Source of the DNA: Verrucomicrobiota bacterium
GTDB lineage: Bacteria; Verrucomicrobiota; Verrucomicrobiia; CAIQCK01
Assembly (NCBI GenBank): GCA_026397915.1
Contig: JAPLTX010000047.1
Span: 234,183 to 298,182 of the forward strand
Reading direction: 5' to 3'
DNA length: 64,000 nt
The notes under the pieces are model-generated. The model ran no database searches and was not told where the DNA came from. It saw nothing but the letters and a program-made list of their open reading frames with translations. Both the position numbers and the translations under genes were made by a program. Positions 1 through 9,361 of the stretch are shown here, in pieces. Position 1 is the stretch's first letter. Every line of letters begins with the position of its first letter.

Positions 1-706
1 GTTTTTGTTTTTCCACCACGCGTTTCAACCAGCCCTCCGCGTAAGCCAGCGCGGGCGAGTTTAACACCGCGCCGGCGATGCGTGCGTCGGGAATTACGTG
101 CTTAATGATCTCGGCCGTTCGTATGTCGAAGTCGGCGGTGATCTCGGGCGTATGCGCCTTGTTGTTGTTCGGCTCGTTCCACATCTCCCAGTCGCGCACC
201 TTGCCCTTGTAGCGCGTCGCCATCGCCTCGACCCACTTGTCCCAAGCGGCGAGCGCCTCCTCGGAAGTCGGGAAGCCGCCGGACAGATGCCGGCTGCCAC
301 CGCCGGGATAGATCGGGTTGCCGTAGTTCGTCTGCAATATGATGTCAAGCCCGCGGCTGCGTGCGTCGTCAATGATACGGTCGAGCCAGCGCCAGTCGTA
401 TTTGCCCTGGTCGCGCTCACACTTGGCCCAGCCGCCTTGCAGCCGGATCAGCTTGATGCCGAGCGGCACGAGATAGTCCTTGTAGGAATCCCAGTTGGTG
501 AAATCGCGGTCAATCGTCTCGCAGCCGAGTGACCAATTCTGGCCGGAGATCTCGCCGACACTCCGTGGCTTGATGGTGCCGATGCGTTTCAGTTTTGGGT
601 CGAGCGTGGTTTGCACGCGCGTCTCGGAGGTGTCAATCACTTGCGCGGAAGCTGCTGTGGCCAGCGCGAGAGTTGCGACCATCATCCATGCGGTGTTGTG
701 TTTCAT
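1..706 (-). CDS. secreted clan GH-A glycoside hydrolase, C-terminus cut by window edge
   Basis: Read directly from the sequence: the frame is open from an ATG at 706 to the window edge, giving 235 residues. Residues 1-21 form a signal peptide ending ASA. The segment DWEMWNEPNNNK (about 172-183) carries the Asn-Glu-Pro motif of clan GH-A retaining glycosidases, with Glu178 the likely acid/base; the nucleophile lies outside the window. The WNEPN context resembles GH39 and related families, but I cannot fix the family. GGAG lies 7 nt before the ATG. It is the last gene of a minus-strand polysaccharide-degradation block and has its own conserved upstream element at 731-797. Confidence 0.8.
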   Translation of the reverse strand, partial: MKHNTAWMMVATLALATAASAQVIDTSETRVQTTLDPKLKRIGTIKPRSVGEISGQNWSLGCETIDRDFTNWDSYKDYLVPLGIKLIRLQGGWAKCERDQGKYDWRWLDRIIDDARSRGLDIILQTNYGNPIYPGGGSRHLSGGFPTSEEALAAWDKWVEAMATRYKGKVRDWEMWNEPNNNKAHTPEITADFDIRTAEIIKHVIPDARIAGAVLNSPALAYAEGWLKRVVEKQK

Positions 707-730
707 GTCAGTGCTCCAGATGTTGGCGCG

Positions 731-797
731 AGTATGCAACGCTGATGCCCTCGCGGTAAATGGACAAGAATCGCGTCGGTGTGGATGCGGTTAGCGG
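731..797 (-). promoter_or_regulatory. putative promoter plus conserved 45-bp cis element (copy 1)
   Basis: On the minus strand a -35-like TTTACC (rc 755-760) and a -10-like CATACT (rc 731-736) are 18 nt apart, 25 nt from the glycosidase ATG at 706. Positions 753-797 match 9009-9053 with one mismatch in 45 bases. Because the block covers and precedes the -35 box, it could be an activator or repressor site shared by two glycosidase genes. The promoter reading is inference; the repeat is seen. Confidence 0.55.
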
Positions 798-818
798 ATG
801 GAGCGCGAGGCTGTCAGT

Positions 819-3062
819 TTACTTTCCTTCGATGAGCACGACGCGGTCAACGAAGATGGCGTCCAGTTCGGGGCTGTGTCCGTGGGCGAACCAGAAGTAG
901 GCGCCGGCGACGAAGTTAATGGTGCCCAGATCAATCCACCGGAACTTCTTGTCGAACGAGCCGTCTTCGGTCGCGAAATCCTTCGCATTGAGAACCATGG
1001 TCTTGAGCGATTTCTTGCCCTGTGCGTCATAGACGCCCCATGAACCAAGTTTGCCTTTCTTGAGGGTTCCCTCGCAGCGCAGCGAGGCAAGAATGCGATA
1101 TTTCCCGCGAACCGGCGGGGTGTAGCTGGTGTTCCAGTCAACCTTCGTTCCCATGCGGATGCTCTTGCCGTTCCAGGCTTGGGGATCGTTGATCACCGTC
1201 GCGGCATCGCGGAAGTTGCGGAACGACAACGCATCGAAGACCATCCAACTGTCTTCCGGCAGCCCCTTGCACATGTCGGGCGGTTTGCTCTGCGCGAGGA
1301 ACCCCGCCCGCAGGCCTTCCAGATACACGCCGAGATTCTTCTCCTGCGAAATGACCGCCGCCTTCGTCTTGAACCGTTTGCAGAGCTGCGCGAACTCCTC
1401 CGCCGCCTTGAGCGGGTCTTTCGGGCCGAGGAACGGCATCTTCTTCTCCCGCGCCTCGCAACGGAGCGGGTAGTATCGGCTCAGCCAGACGTGATCCACG
1501 CCCATCTTCGACTTCCGCAGCCGGCGCAGTTCCGGGGAATCGGGGCCGCAGACTTTCGTCGCCGTTTCGACGGCCTTGTTCATGACTTCGGTGACCTGGT
1601 TGAGCGTCGCCAGATCAATCCACTTCGCCGAGTTCATGCCGAAGCAGCCGAGGTAAATCTTCGCCTTCTCCGTCCGGGCGATCAGGATGTCCCAATACTG
1701 CTTGATGAGCGGCGCGACCGCCTCGCCGTAGTAGCCGCGCACGAACTCGGCGATCAGCTTGTTGGCGTCGAGGCGCGGTTCCCACATCACGCGCAGGAGC
1801 AGCCAGTTTTTCAGTTCGCAGAAGTCGTCGCCTTCGCCCTCTTCAAACAGGCCGATGGCGCCGTGCTTGATGAAATAGCGGACGTTCGGCGCGAGCACGC
1901 GCAGGTTCGGATGCGGCCCCATGTAGTCGTTGTAGTTGGTCGTGTAATCCCAGATGAACAGGTGCTTGGCCAGCTTGCTCCAGCCTTCCATGTCCGCAGC
2001 GAACTTCCGGTTCTGCGGGCCGTCGAGCGGCTGGATGTAGGAACACTCAATGGTGCAGAGGCGAATCAAAACGTTGTCGCGCGGCTTGAGGGTCTTGGGC
2101 GGCTTGCGTGTGTATTGATACGCCAGCGATTCAACCAGAACGTCCGGGAACTCTTTCTCAACCGCCTCGGCGACTTTGTTGAGCATCGAGACGAGCGTGC
2201 CTGCGTGGCTCCCTTCCGCATCGTCTATCGCCTTGCACTTGGCGCAGGTGCAGCAGCCGTGCCAGTCGTTCTGCGAGACGTCAATCATCTTGGCGTCGGG
2301 ATTCTTCCGCAGCGTTTCCAGGACGTTCTTGATCAACTCCCGTGTCATGTCCTCGTTGGTCAGGCAAAGCTGCGCGTGTTCATGTTTGCGTTTGCCGTTG
2401 ATCTCCGAATACCAGTCCGGATGCGCGTCGAAATACTTCTCGGGCGGGAGATACTTGTAGAACGAGTGGACGAAGTTGATGATTCGCACCGCGCCGCCGT
2501 ATTCCGGGGCGATGCCGCCATTGCCCTTCATGCGGGCGGAGAAAACACCCGGCTGGGCGTCCCGGTGATACATCTCCCGCGAGACCATCTGGGGCGCGTA
2601 GGAGACGCTCAGACTGTCCGCGACGAGCAGCCGTGGCTTCTTCGGGATGAACGTGTCGTCGGGCGTCCACCAGCGAACGCCGACGACATCCTGCAGGAAC
2701 GAATAGACCGCATACAGGCAGCCTCGCCTCTGATGCCCCGCCAGGATCAGGTTCCCGCGGTCCATCTTGATCAGGATTTCGTCGAACTTGTAGTCCTTCT
2801 TCGGGGCCTTCCTTGTGTTGCCAACAAAAACCAACGATCTCCCACCAGCGGGCGCGTCCTTTTCGGCAATCGTCTGGAACTCCGCCCCGGTGACGAGCTT
2901 CAGATGCTCGGCCAACTCGCGCGCGGCCGTCTTCTCGACCATCGTCGGCTCGTCAGGCAGAACGATCTTCCAACGGGTCGCCCCGTCCTTCGCCAGTTCG
3001 GCGGAGTGCAAGTCGGCCAGCAACAACAGGAGACAGAACAACGGAAGGAAGGATGTTTTCAT
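819..3062 (-). CDS. secreted DUF4838 (alpha-glucuronidase-like) protein
   Basis: 747 residues with a Sec signal peptide (residues 1 to about 20). The N-terminal part (about 30-145) resembles the GH67/GH20 N-terminal domain, with the typical region GHQRRGCLYAVYSFLQDVVG before the catalytic barrel. The central part, including the Cys-rich WHGCCTCAKCK segment near residue 270, is characteristic of DUF4838, a family common in Verrucomicrobia, Planctomycetes and Bacteroidetes polysaccharide loci. A C-terminal beta-rich domain (about 620-747) is probably carbohydrate binding. Substrate unknown; a role on uronic-acid-containing glycans is a family-level guess. It lies 29 nt downstream of the alpha/beta hydrolase gene, so probably co-transcribed. 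Confidence 0.75.
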   Translation of the reverse strand: MKTSFLPLFCLLLLLADLHSAELAKDGATRWKIVLPDEPTMVEKTAARELAEHLKLVTGAEFQTIAEKDAPAGGRSLVFVGNTRKAPKKDYKFDEILIKMDRGNLILAGHQRRGCLYAVYSFLQDVVGVRWWTPDDTFIPKKPRLLVADSLSVSYAPQMVSREMYHRDAQPGVFSARMKGNGGIAPEYGGAVRIINFVHSFYKYLPPEKYFDAHPDWYSEINGKRKHEHAQLCLTNEDMTRELIKNVLETLRKNPDAKMIDVSQNDWHGCCTCAKCKAIDDAEGSHAGTLVSMLNKVAEAVEKEFPDVLVESLAYQYTRKPPKTLKPRDNVLIRLCTIECSYIQPLDGPQNRKFAADMEGWSKLAKHLFIWDYTTNYNDYMGPHPNLRVLAPNVRYFIKHGAIGLFEEGEGDDFCELKNWLLLRVMWEPRLDANKLIAEFVRGYYGEAVAPLIKQYWDILIARTEKAKIYLGCFGMNSAKWIDLATLNQVTEVMNKAVETATKVCGPDSPELRRLRKSKMGVDHVWLSRYYPLRCEAREKKMPFLGPKDPLKAAEEFAQLCKRFKTKAAVISQEKNLGVYLEGLRAGFLAQSKPPDMCKGLPEDSWMVFDALSFRNFRDAATVINDPQAWNGKSIRMGTKVDWNTSYTPPVRGKYRILASLRCEGTLKKGKLGSWGVYDAQGKKSLKTMVLNAKDFATEDGSFDKKFRWIDLGTINFVAGAYFWFAHGHSPELDAIFVDRVVLIEGK

Positions 3063-3091
3063 GGCTGTTCTTCGAGTTGCAGTTTGTCAGA

Positions 3092-4963
3092 TCACAAGGG
3101 CTTTCGTTTCGTGACCCAGTCCCAGCGCGCGGCTGCCTGCTTCTGCAAGGGGGCGAGGTCTTCAGCTTGGAGGCAGCCTTGTTTGATGAGTCGTTGCAGG
3201 GCGTCGGTCACGCGCGCCAGCCAGGCTTCCTTAGAAGCGTAACGCTCGCCGAGCGACGGACGCGGGTCGCCGGCCTGCTCCCGTTGCTCGCGCGTGGCGG
3301 CGAACGGAATCCATGAACCCCGCAGCGGCATCATTTCGTGGGGTGCGCCCATCGAGGCGGGACGGAACACCCAGCCGGTGCAGGTGCCCAGAGGCACGCT
3401 GACATCCGGCATCCGGATGCCGGCGAGGTCGTTGCCATCGGCATCCACCTGCGGCACCAGCAGCGGCAGTTTTGCGCCGGCGCCCGCGCCGTTCGGCCAA
3501 ATCGGATTACGCAGGCGCGGCCCGCCCGTCGCGGTTCGGGGCGATGTGATTCCCGGTAGGGCTGGGAAGCGAACTTTCGCTACGGGCACCAGGGTGCCGT
3601 CGCTCAGTCTGGGATAGGCGCTCGGCGGCGGCAATGTGCCTTCGGTGACCCAACGGTGCATCGCGAGACGCAGGGCGGTGACGACGGGGCTGGAGCTGAC
3701 AGGGTTGGCAAGTTGGCCGTCCTTCGCCGGAGCCGTGGGCGGGAAAGTCGCCGCTCCGTGCTGTGTGCCAGCGAAGAAATAGGACCGCACGTTGTCCGGC
3801 AGCGGAACGTCGCGCTTGCCGTCGGGGGTGGTGTGCGACAGGCCCGCCACGCGGCCCGCGCCCCAGTATTCCGCCGCGGTGTTCATGTAGAAAGTCTTCG
3901 GCCTGTGCGTCACACGCGGGTTTTCCTGCACGCCTTCCTTGATGCCGCTGACGGGATCCTTCTGCGCGGCGTCGGCGAAGGGATAGGACGCGGTCTCGTA
4001 GGCGGCAACCTTGCGCGGCGCCGACCAGCGGCGGTTGATGTCCAGCCGGCCCGCGCCGGCGACGTGCGCCATCACGCCATCCAGCGCCTGCCGGCCCTGT
4101 TCGTCGGTGTTGAAACCGAGATAGACAAACTCGCGCAGGAGCCGGCCGCATTGCGACGAGCCGAAGGCGTAAGCGTGGCGCACAGGAGCCAGCGAGCCGG
4201 CGTCGTGCTTCAGCCACGCCACCGCATCGCGGATCGCCGCAAGGCCCAAGCCCGCCACCGGCGGGTTTTCCGCGAGGCAGGAAATCTCATACGTCTTGCC
4301 CGGCTCGAAGCCGCCCTCCAGAGTCACGCGCTGGCCTTCCAGCCGCCATTGGCTGCGCGGCAGTTCTTTGCCGGCTGGAAACGCCGAGACCGCGCGCACG
4401 ATCAACCGGCTGTCCGGCCCGGCAGCGTCCACGGGCGGATAGTCCGCCAAGTCGCTCACGGTGACCTGCTCCATGCGTTTGTCCGGCGTGAACGCCGCGC
4501 TTACCACGCCGCGAATCGGCGTGCCGTCTTTCTGCCGCGCCGCCGGCACCTTGATGCGCATCTTGTCCTTTTGGTTCGGCACGTCGAACTCCCAGCCGAC
4601 CTGCATCACCGTGAAGCCGTGCTTGGTGATGAAGTTGTTCACGCCGCTCTTGCCGCCCCGGTTCGGAATCTCCACCCAAACCGCGCCGTTGCTGCGCCTA
4701 GCGTCTTTGGGCTTCAGGATGCGGAGATCGGACGAAAACACCACCCGCCCCGCCGCGTTTGTCGGCGCCAGATCGGCATCGGCGATGATGCGGTTGCGCG
4801 GATGTGCCGGATCAATCTCGAAATGCAGCCGTCCGACAATCTGTTCGTAACCCGTGGCGGCCACGTCGGAACGTTGCGTGATTTCCACGCGCACGACTTC
4901 GGCGTTGGCGAGGGAAAACACAGCCAAGCACAGGCTGGGAATGAGGAGGCGAATAGCGATCAT
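3092..4963 (-). CDS. secreted alpha/beta hydrolase (Abhydrolase_10-like)
   Basis: 623 residues with a signal peptide ending about ANA. The segment YAFGSSQCGRLLREF near residue 270 holds a G-x-S-x-C/G nucleophile elbow, and spacing and flanks match the large alpha/beta hydrolase domain family PF20091 (esterase-like). The C-terminus is typical of the family, with a Trp-rich closing segment. Start chosen at the ATG at 4963 because the signal peptide begins there; the upstream gene stops at 4965, so the two are directly adjacent. Within this locus it may remove ester substituents from a polysaccharide, which is inference from context only. Confidence 0.7.
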   Translation of the reverse strand: MIAIRLLIPSLCLAVFSLANAEVVRVEITQRSDVAATGYEQIVGRLHFEIDPAHPRNRIIADADLAPTNAAGRVVFSSDLRILKPKDARRSNGAVWVEIPNRGGKSGVNNFITKHGFTVMQVGWEFDVPNQKDKMRIKVPAARQKDGTPIRGVVSAAFTPDKRMEQVTVSDLADYPPVDAAGPDSRLIVRAVSAFPAGKELPRSQWRLEGQRVTLEGGFEPGKTYEISCLAENPPVAGLGLAAIRDAVAWLKHDAGSLAPVRHAYAFGSSQCGRLLREFVYLGFNTDEQGRQALDGVMAHVAGAGRLDINRRWSAPRKVAAYETASYPFADAAQKDPVSGIKEGVQENPRVTHRPKTFYMNTAAEYWGAGRVAGLSHTTPDGKRDVPLPDNVRSYFFAGTQHGAATFPPTAPAKDGQLANPVSSSPVVTALRLAMHRWVTEGTLPPPSAYPRLSDGTLVPVAKVRFPALPGITSPRTATGGPRLRNPIWPNGAGAGAKLPLLVPQVDADGNDLAGIRMPDVSVPLGTCTGWVFRPASMGAPHEMMPLRGSWIPFAATREQREQAGDPRPSLGERYASKEAWLARVTDALQRLIKQGCLQAEDLAPLQKQAAARWDWVTKRKPL

Positions 4964-4964
4964 G

Positions 4965-6887
4965 TCATCGGATCAACTCAAACATCGCCGTGTCGGGAGT
5001 CTTGAACGTGTAGCGGAACTGGCGGACTGTGACGGGCACAGTCTGGTCTGTGTAGAGTTCGCGAACCTGCCGGCAGTCAACCGGCAAGGTGATAATCTTC
5101 TCGTCGCCTTGCGCCATGTGAACCGTCACGAGCCGCTCGTTGGCGTAAACCGGAACCGCGTCCTCGCAATAGATCGTGACGCCGGCCTCATGTGCGGCCT
5201 TTTTCAACACCGCCGGAGTCAGCTCCGCGTAGCCGCCAACATAGACAGCCTTCCAGCCGTCGCGCTGCACGGTGCTGACGCCGGGTGTTTTGAACGCAGT
5301 GCCTGTCAACACCTTCACATGCGCCGGGTCGAGGCTCTTGCCGTCGCAGATGCCGGGCGCGTAGAGGAACAGCGCGGTGCGGTTGCTGTGGAGGACGTGT
5401 TTTCGCAGCACGTCCATCTTCTCAGGCGTGATCTCGAAGAGTCCGGGAAAGACGAAGAGCCGGTATTGGGCCAAATCGGCGCGCGGCAGGTCGTTGAAGG
5501 AGAAGACCTCGAACGGCGCGCCGAGGCGGTTGAGCTTGTTGCGTGTGCCCTGGTAGATCTGCGGCACGGCGGCGTTCAGGTCGTTGATGTAGCGCGCGCT
5601 TTGCGGGTCCACCACGAGCGCGACCTCGGCGCGCGTCTTGAGCGGCTGCGCGGCGAAACGGTCCCAGAGCTTCTTGCTCTGCGCGACAATCTTCATGGTC
5701 TCCGGCGTCTTGAACACGCCGCCCCACATGTCGAAGCACCACAGCGAAGTTTGATTGATGATCGCGAGGGCAAACTCGCGTTTCAGACCGGCATCGGTCT
5801 CCGCCTGGTCCTTCCAAGGGAACATCCAGCCGATGGACACAAACTCGTCCAGCTTGACGTTGTAGGTCGGCGTGCGGTGGTCAATCTCGTGAAGGAAGCC
5901 CTTCTTGTTCAGCAGCCGTGTGGCGTTCGGCACCATGAAGCCACTGCCACCGCCCATTGGCCGGTCGCTGTAAGTGCCCGGGCTGATGAAGAAGTCAATG
6001 TCCGGTGAACTGTAGAGCCGCTCGTATTCGAGATGTCCCGACCAGACCATGCGTGATTTGGTCAGTTCGAGAATATATCCGAAGAACATCCCGATCTGAC
6101 GTTGCTTCGAAATGAGCGCGCGAGTCTTCTTCGCGAACTCAAGCACCGTGTCCACGATGGTGTCGCCCGTGAACTGCGCGTAATCCACGATGTCCCGCTC
6201 CGTGGCCGGGTCGCGGAGGAAGTCCTCGAACGATGCGCGGTCGAGCCGCTCCAGCGCGGGCACGGGCACATCGGCTTTGCTGTGCGATTTCAGCCACGCC
6301 TTCCAAGCCTGTGTCTTGGCGCGGCCTGCGACACCGCGGCTGTAGTCCATCCACTCGTCGGTCTGACCGCAGGCCAGCAGATAAGCCCGGATGCGGTCGC
6401 CGTATCGCGCCTCCATGTGCTTGACGACCGTCGTCAAATACTCGGCCGTCGCTTTGCGCCATGCCGGATTGGCGCAGGCGCAGCTCAGCATGGTGAAGCT
6501 CTCGCACTCTGCGCTGTGTCCGCCGCCTGACAGTTGACGCTGGAGCCAGATCGGCGTGTTCAGATCAATCATGCAGATGAACTCTGCATTCGGGTTCACC
6601 GCGAGCACGTCGTCATACTGTTTGTCCAGCGAGGCGAAATCATACTTCCCGAACCAACGCCAGACCGGCGGGTATTTGGAGTAGGGCTTGCCGAGCGAGT
6701 TGTCGGTGTTGGCGGCGAAGATGCAGACGGTGTTCACGCCCGCGTCCTTGAATTGCTTCATGGCCCCGAACTCAGGCCAGAACGAGCGATAGGCGAAGGC
6801 GAGCGGCTTTTGTTCCTCCGCCCCAGCGCCAACGGCCAGCAGAACTGCCGCCGTCATGGTAAAGATTGCGCAACGGTTCATTCTCAT
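4965..6887 (-). CDS. secreted GH42/beta-galactosidase-like glycosidase
   Basis: About 640 residues from the ATG at 6887, which overlaps the upstream stop as ATGA and is preceded by GGGGAAAG; an upstream ATG at 6971 would add 28 residues encoded inside the neighbour and is unlikely. Signal peptide residues 1-25. The N-terminal two thirds look like a TIM barrel of the beta-galactosidase type (FKDAGVNTVCIFAAN near the start, DRIRAYLLACGQTDEWMDYS in the middle, where Glu of TDEW is a candidate acid/base). The C-terminal third (DVLRKHVLHSNRTALFLYAPG) resembles the beta-galactosidase trimerisation-like flavodoxin-fold domain. Exact GH family unproven. Confidence 0.6.
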   Translation of the reverse strand: MRMNRCAIFTMTAAVLLAVGAGAEEQKPLAFAYRSFWPEFGAMKQFKDAGVNTVCIFAANTDNSLGKPYSKYPPVWRWFGKYDFASLDKQYDDVLAVNPNAEFICMIDLNTPIWLQRQLSGGGHSAECESFTMLSCACANPAWRKATAEYLTTVVKHMEARYGDRIRAYLLACGQTDEWMDYSRGVAGRAKTQAWKAWLKSHSKADVPVPALERLDRASFEDFLRDPATERDIVDYAQFTGDTIVDTVLEFAKKTRALISKQRQIGMFFGYILELTKSRMVWSGHLEYERLYSSPDIDFFISPGTYSDRPMGGGSGFMVPNATRLLNKKGFLHEIDHRTPTYNVKLDEFVSIGWMFPWKDQAETDAGLKREFALAIINQTSLWCFDMWGGVFKTPETMKIVAQSKKLWDRFAAQPLKTRAEVALVVDPQSARYINDLNAAVPQIYQGTRNKLNRLGAPFEVFSFNDLPRADLAQYRLFVFPGLFEITPEKMDVLRKHVLHSNRTALFLYAPGICDGKSLDPAHVKVLTGTAFKTPGVSTVQRDGWKAVYVGGYAELTPAVLKKAAHEAGVTIYCEDAVPVYANERLVTVHMAQGDEKIITLPVDCRQVRELYTDQTVPVTVRQFRYTFKTPDTAMFELIR

Positions 6888-8980
6888 TCTTTCCCCTTGC
6901 TGCGGATCTCGTAGAGGCGATAGCCGACCTCGCGGATGCCGGCGATGGTTTCCGGGTAGGGCGTGTCGCACACATCCAGAAAACCGTTCTGGAGGTTCTC
7001 GCCGTCAAAGCGGCCGGTCGTGGGCTGCTCGCCAAATTGATGCCAGTGCGCGCCGATGAAGTTCGGATGACGCAGGGCTGAGGCGATGTAGGTTGCATAC
7101 GCCTTGCCGCGCGCGGCTTGATCCGCGACCTCGATCAAGCTCGGATGGAACATGCCGCGGTCGAGCGCGCCGAAGTGGAACTCGCCGATCATTACCGGCT
7201 TGTCCACGCCCTCCGGCAGTTTGAAATCGTCCAGCGTGTGCCGGTAGAGGTTGTAGCTGACCACGTCGCAGTATTTCGCTCCGATCTGGACGGCGGCCTT
7301 GGTGGAGCCAGCGAAGCGGCAGCCCATGTAGAGCGTGTTCGGTGCAACGGCCTTGAACTGGTCGCGGATGTTCTTGAAGTAGGCTTCGGTTACGACGGCC
7401 GTGAACGCGATGCAGTCGTCTTTCGCGCCGGGCGGCGGCTTCTGCTGCGACTGGAGCAGCGCGTCCCAATCGCTGTAGTTAGTCTTCCACGCATCGTTGA
7501 GCTTGGCGATGGAGCCGTATTTCTCTTTGAGCCGTCGGATCATCTCGATCTTTGCGGGCTGGGTGGCGGGTGATTGCAGCGTCCAGTCCGCCAGCGCGGT
7601 CTCGCCGCCCCAACTGATCTCGTTGTCCACAAAGAACCCGAAACACCACGGGTCATCCAGTTCCTCCTTCCGCTGCACGAGTTGCCGGCGGAAGTTGGCG
7701 CGGAACTCCGGGTGGAACGGATCCTTGAACTTCCACCAGCCGAGATGCGCGCCTTCGATGTCCGGCGATTTCAGTTCGAAGCGGTCGCAGTAGGGCGTGC
7801 GGCGCTGGAGGCAGATGCCCTTATCGGAACTGTTCGCGATGGTGTTCATGCCCCAGCTTCGCAACCGCTGGTGCGCGAGGTCGCTGTAGCGCGCGCGCCA
7901 GTCCGCGCCGTATTTGCGGCAGGCGTTGGCGGAGGAGAAATCATACGTCCGCTGGATGCCGCGCGCCTCATAATACGGCCAGAGCAGCGCGTCGCGCGTC
8001 GTGTAGAACAGCGCGAACGGCGAGTCGGCTTTGGGCAGGTCGGTGAAGTAAAACTCGCGTCCGTCCAGCGGTGTCACTGCCGACGAGGTGGTGACGCGCA
8101 CCGGCCCGTGCGACCACCAGAGGCAGCCTTCGGGGTCCACCATCCACCACTTGCCGTTGATCTTCTCGACGCGGAACCGGCCGGTCGCTTTTTGCCGCGG
8201 CCCTTTGGCCCAACCGCCGTATTTGTTCCAGCCCTCCGGCCCTGGATGCGCGGCGAGGTCGGTGCGCTCGCGCTCCATCGCCTTCTTCAAGTCGCCGTCC
8301 GTGTGGGTCTTGCCGGGCCACTCCTTGTGTTTGAACTGGCCATACTCGTCAACGAACGGGAAGAACTTCTCCGGCGGCAGTTTCATCCAGTCCGGCACCT
8401 GCGGCGGCGGCCCGGTGTGCGCGACGATGCGCTTCACACCCCACAGCCAGTCCAGCTTCGGCTCCTTGATATAGACTGCCACGCCGACCACCTTCGACGC
8501 ATCCAGATCGGACGCCACGCCCGTCGTCGCGAACGGCCCGCGCTTCATGCCGGTGAGTTTGCTGTTGATCTCCCGCCCGTAGGGCAGCGGCGGTGGCAGC
8601 GCCACGGTGTAGCTCGCCGGCTTCTTGCCGCGAATCTTCACGCGGTCAACGAACATGTGCTCCGGCTGCCCGCCCGCGTTTGGATTGTCGAGCCGCACGG
8701 TGACGGGCAACTCGCCCTTGCGATCGCGAAGCGCCAACTCCAGCGTCAGCCGGTTGCAGTTGGACAAATCCCACGTGCCCTTGACGCGAATCCCCGGATA
8801 CCCCGTCTCGCCTTTGGTCTCGATCTCCACCAAGCCGTCTCGCAACTGAAACTTCGCGCCCGATTGCGAAGCTACCGCATTCATCGGTGTCGTGGCGGCG
8901 TCGAACAACACAATCTCATCCGCGATCGCCGTCACAGCCAAACACACGCAACCAATTCCCAAAATCGCCGGTGTCTTCAT
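6884..8980 (-). CDS. secreted GH50-like putative beta-agarase/beta-galactosidase
   Basis: 698 residues; signal peptide ends near TAIA. An N-terminal beta-rich domain (about 20-200) precedes a TIM barrel. The segment GFFVDNEISWGGE supplies an Asn-Glu pair (acid/base) and MIGEFHFGALDRG a second Glu (nucleophile), and the linker AHPGPEGWNKYGGW plus KWWMVDPEGCLWWS is typical of GH50-like enzymes found in Planctomycetes and Verrucomicrobia. It is the first gene of the minus-strand block. The conserved 45-bp element lies directly upstream, and the predicted -10 box is so near the ATG that the mRNA may be leaderless. Agar specificity cannot be read from sequence alone. Confidence 0.65.
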   Translation of the reverse strand: MKTPAILGIGCVCLAVTAIADEIVLFDAATTPMNAVASQSGAKFQLRDGLVEIETKGETGYPGIRVKGTWDLSNCNRLTLELALRDRKGELPVTVRLDNPNAGGQPEHMFVDRVKIRGKKPASYTVALPPPLPYGREINSKLTGMKRGPFATTGVASDLDASKVVGVAVYIKEPKLDWLWGVKRIVAHTGPPPQVPDWMKLPPEKFFPFVDEYGQFKHKEWPGKTHTDGDLKKAMERERTDLAAHPGPEGWNKYGGWAKGPRQKATGRFRVEKINGKWWMVDPEGCLWWSHGPVRVTTSSAVTPLDGREFYFTDLPKADSPFALFYTTRDALLWPYYEARGIQRTYDFSSANACRKYGADWRARYSDLAHQRLRSWGMNTIANSSDKGICLQRRTPYCDRFELKSPDIEGAHLGWWKFKDPFHPEFRANFRRQLVQRKEELDDPWCFGFFVDNEISWGGETALADWTLQSPATQPAKIEMIRRLKEKYGSIAKLNDAWKTNYSDWDALLQSQQKPPPGAKDDCIAFTAVVTEAYFKNIRDQFKAVAPNTLYMGCRFAGSTKAAVQIGAKYCDVVSYNLYRHTLDDFKLPEGVDKPVMIGEFHFGALDRGMFHPSLIEVADQAARGKAYATYIASALRHPNFIGAHWHQFGEQPTTGRFDGENLQNGFLDVCDTPYPETIAGIREVGYRLYEIRSKGKE

Positions 8981-8987
8981 GCCCGCC

Positions 8988-9053
8988 AGTATGCTCGCCT
9001 CGCGCCCCGCGGTAAATGGACAAGAATCGCGTCCGTGTGGATGCGGTTAGCGG
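8988..9053 (-). promoter_or_regulatory. putative promoter plus conserved 45-bp cis element (copy 2)
   Basis: Minus-strand TTTACC (rc 9011-9016) and CATACT (rc 8988-8993) are 17 nt apart; positions 9009-9053 match 753-797 at 44 of 45 bases. Only 7 nt separate the -10 box from the ATG at 8980, leaving no room for a Shine-Dalgarno sequence, hence a possibly leaderless transcript. Confidence 0.55.
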
Positions 9054-9079
9054 GAGGCGAACTGCTCACAGCGTCGGCG

Positions 9080-9361
9080 CTATCTGTTCCTCAGGAAAGT
9101 CCTCACGGCGTGGTGGTCGCCCACGAACAACAAAACCAGCGCGTCCCGCTCGTTCTTGAAGACCAGCCGCTGGTCCAGTCCCACGCGTGCCTCGAAGTAG
9201 TCGCCGACCAGCTTGCGGACTCCAAGCCCGCGATGGAGGTGGGGTGTGCCGAACGCGTCCTGCAGTTCGATGATAGCCGCGCCGATCGCGACGCGTTCCG
9301 GTTTGCCAAGCGCTTTGACTTGGGCACGGAAGCGGTCGGTCAGCAGGACGTCCTTGCTCAA
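9080..9361 (-). CDS. RelE/ParE-superfamily toxin
   Basis: 93 residues, the usual size of RelE/ParE toxins. The order of elements fits: an N-terminal helix (FRAQVKALGKPERVAIGAAI), then strands with GVRKLVGDYFEARVGLDQRLVFK and a C-terminal LLFVGDHHAVRTFLRNR, where RelE-family toxins carry their basic and aromatic active-site residues. Its ATG overlaps the antitoxin stop by 4 nt, typical of translational coupling in type II toxin-antitoxin operons. Whether it cuts ribosome-bound mRNA or poisons gyrase is not clear from sequence. Confidence 0.8.
   Translation of the reverse strand: MSKDVLLTDRFRAQVKALGKPERVAIGAAIIELQDAFGTPHLHRGLGVRKLVGDYFEARVGLDQRLVFKNERDALVLLFVGDHHAVRTFLRNR

Noticed and set aside
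1179..3242. Long plus-strand open frame opposite the DUF4838 gene
   Set aside because: It is the complement of a real gene in high-GC DNA; Arg/Val/Leu-rich composition, no motif, no ribosome site.
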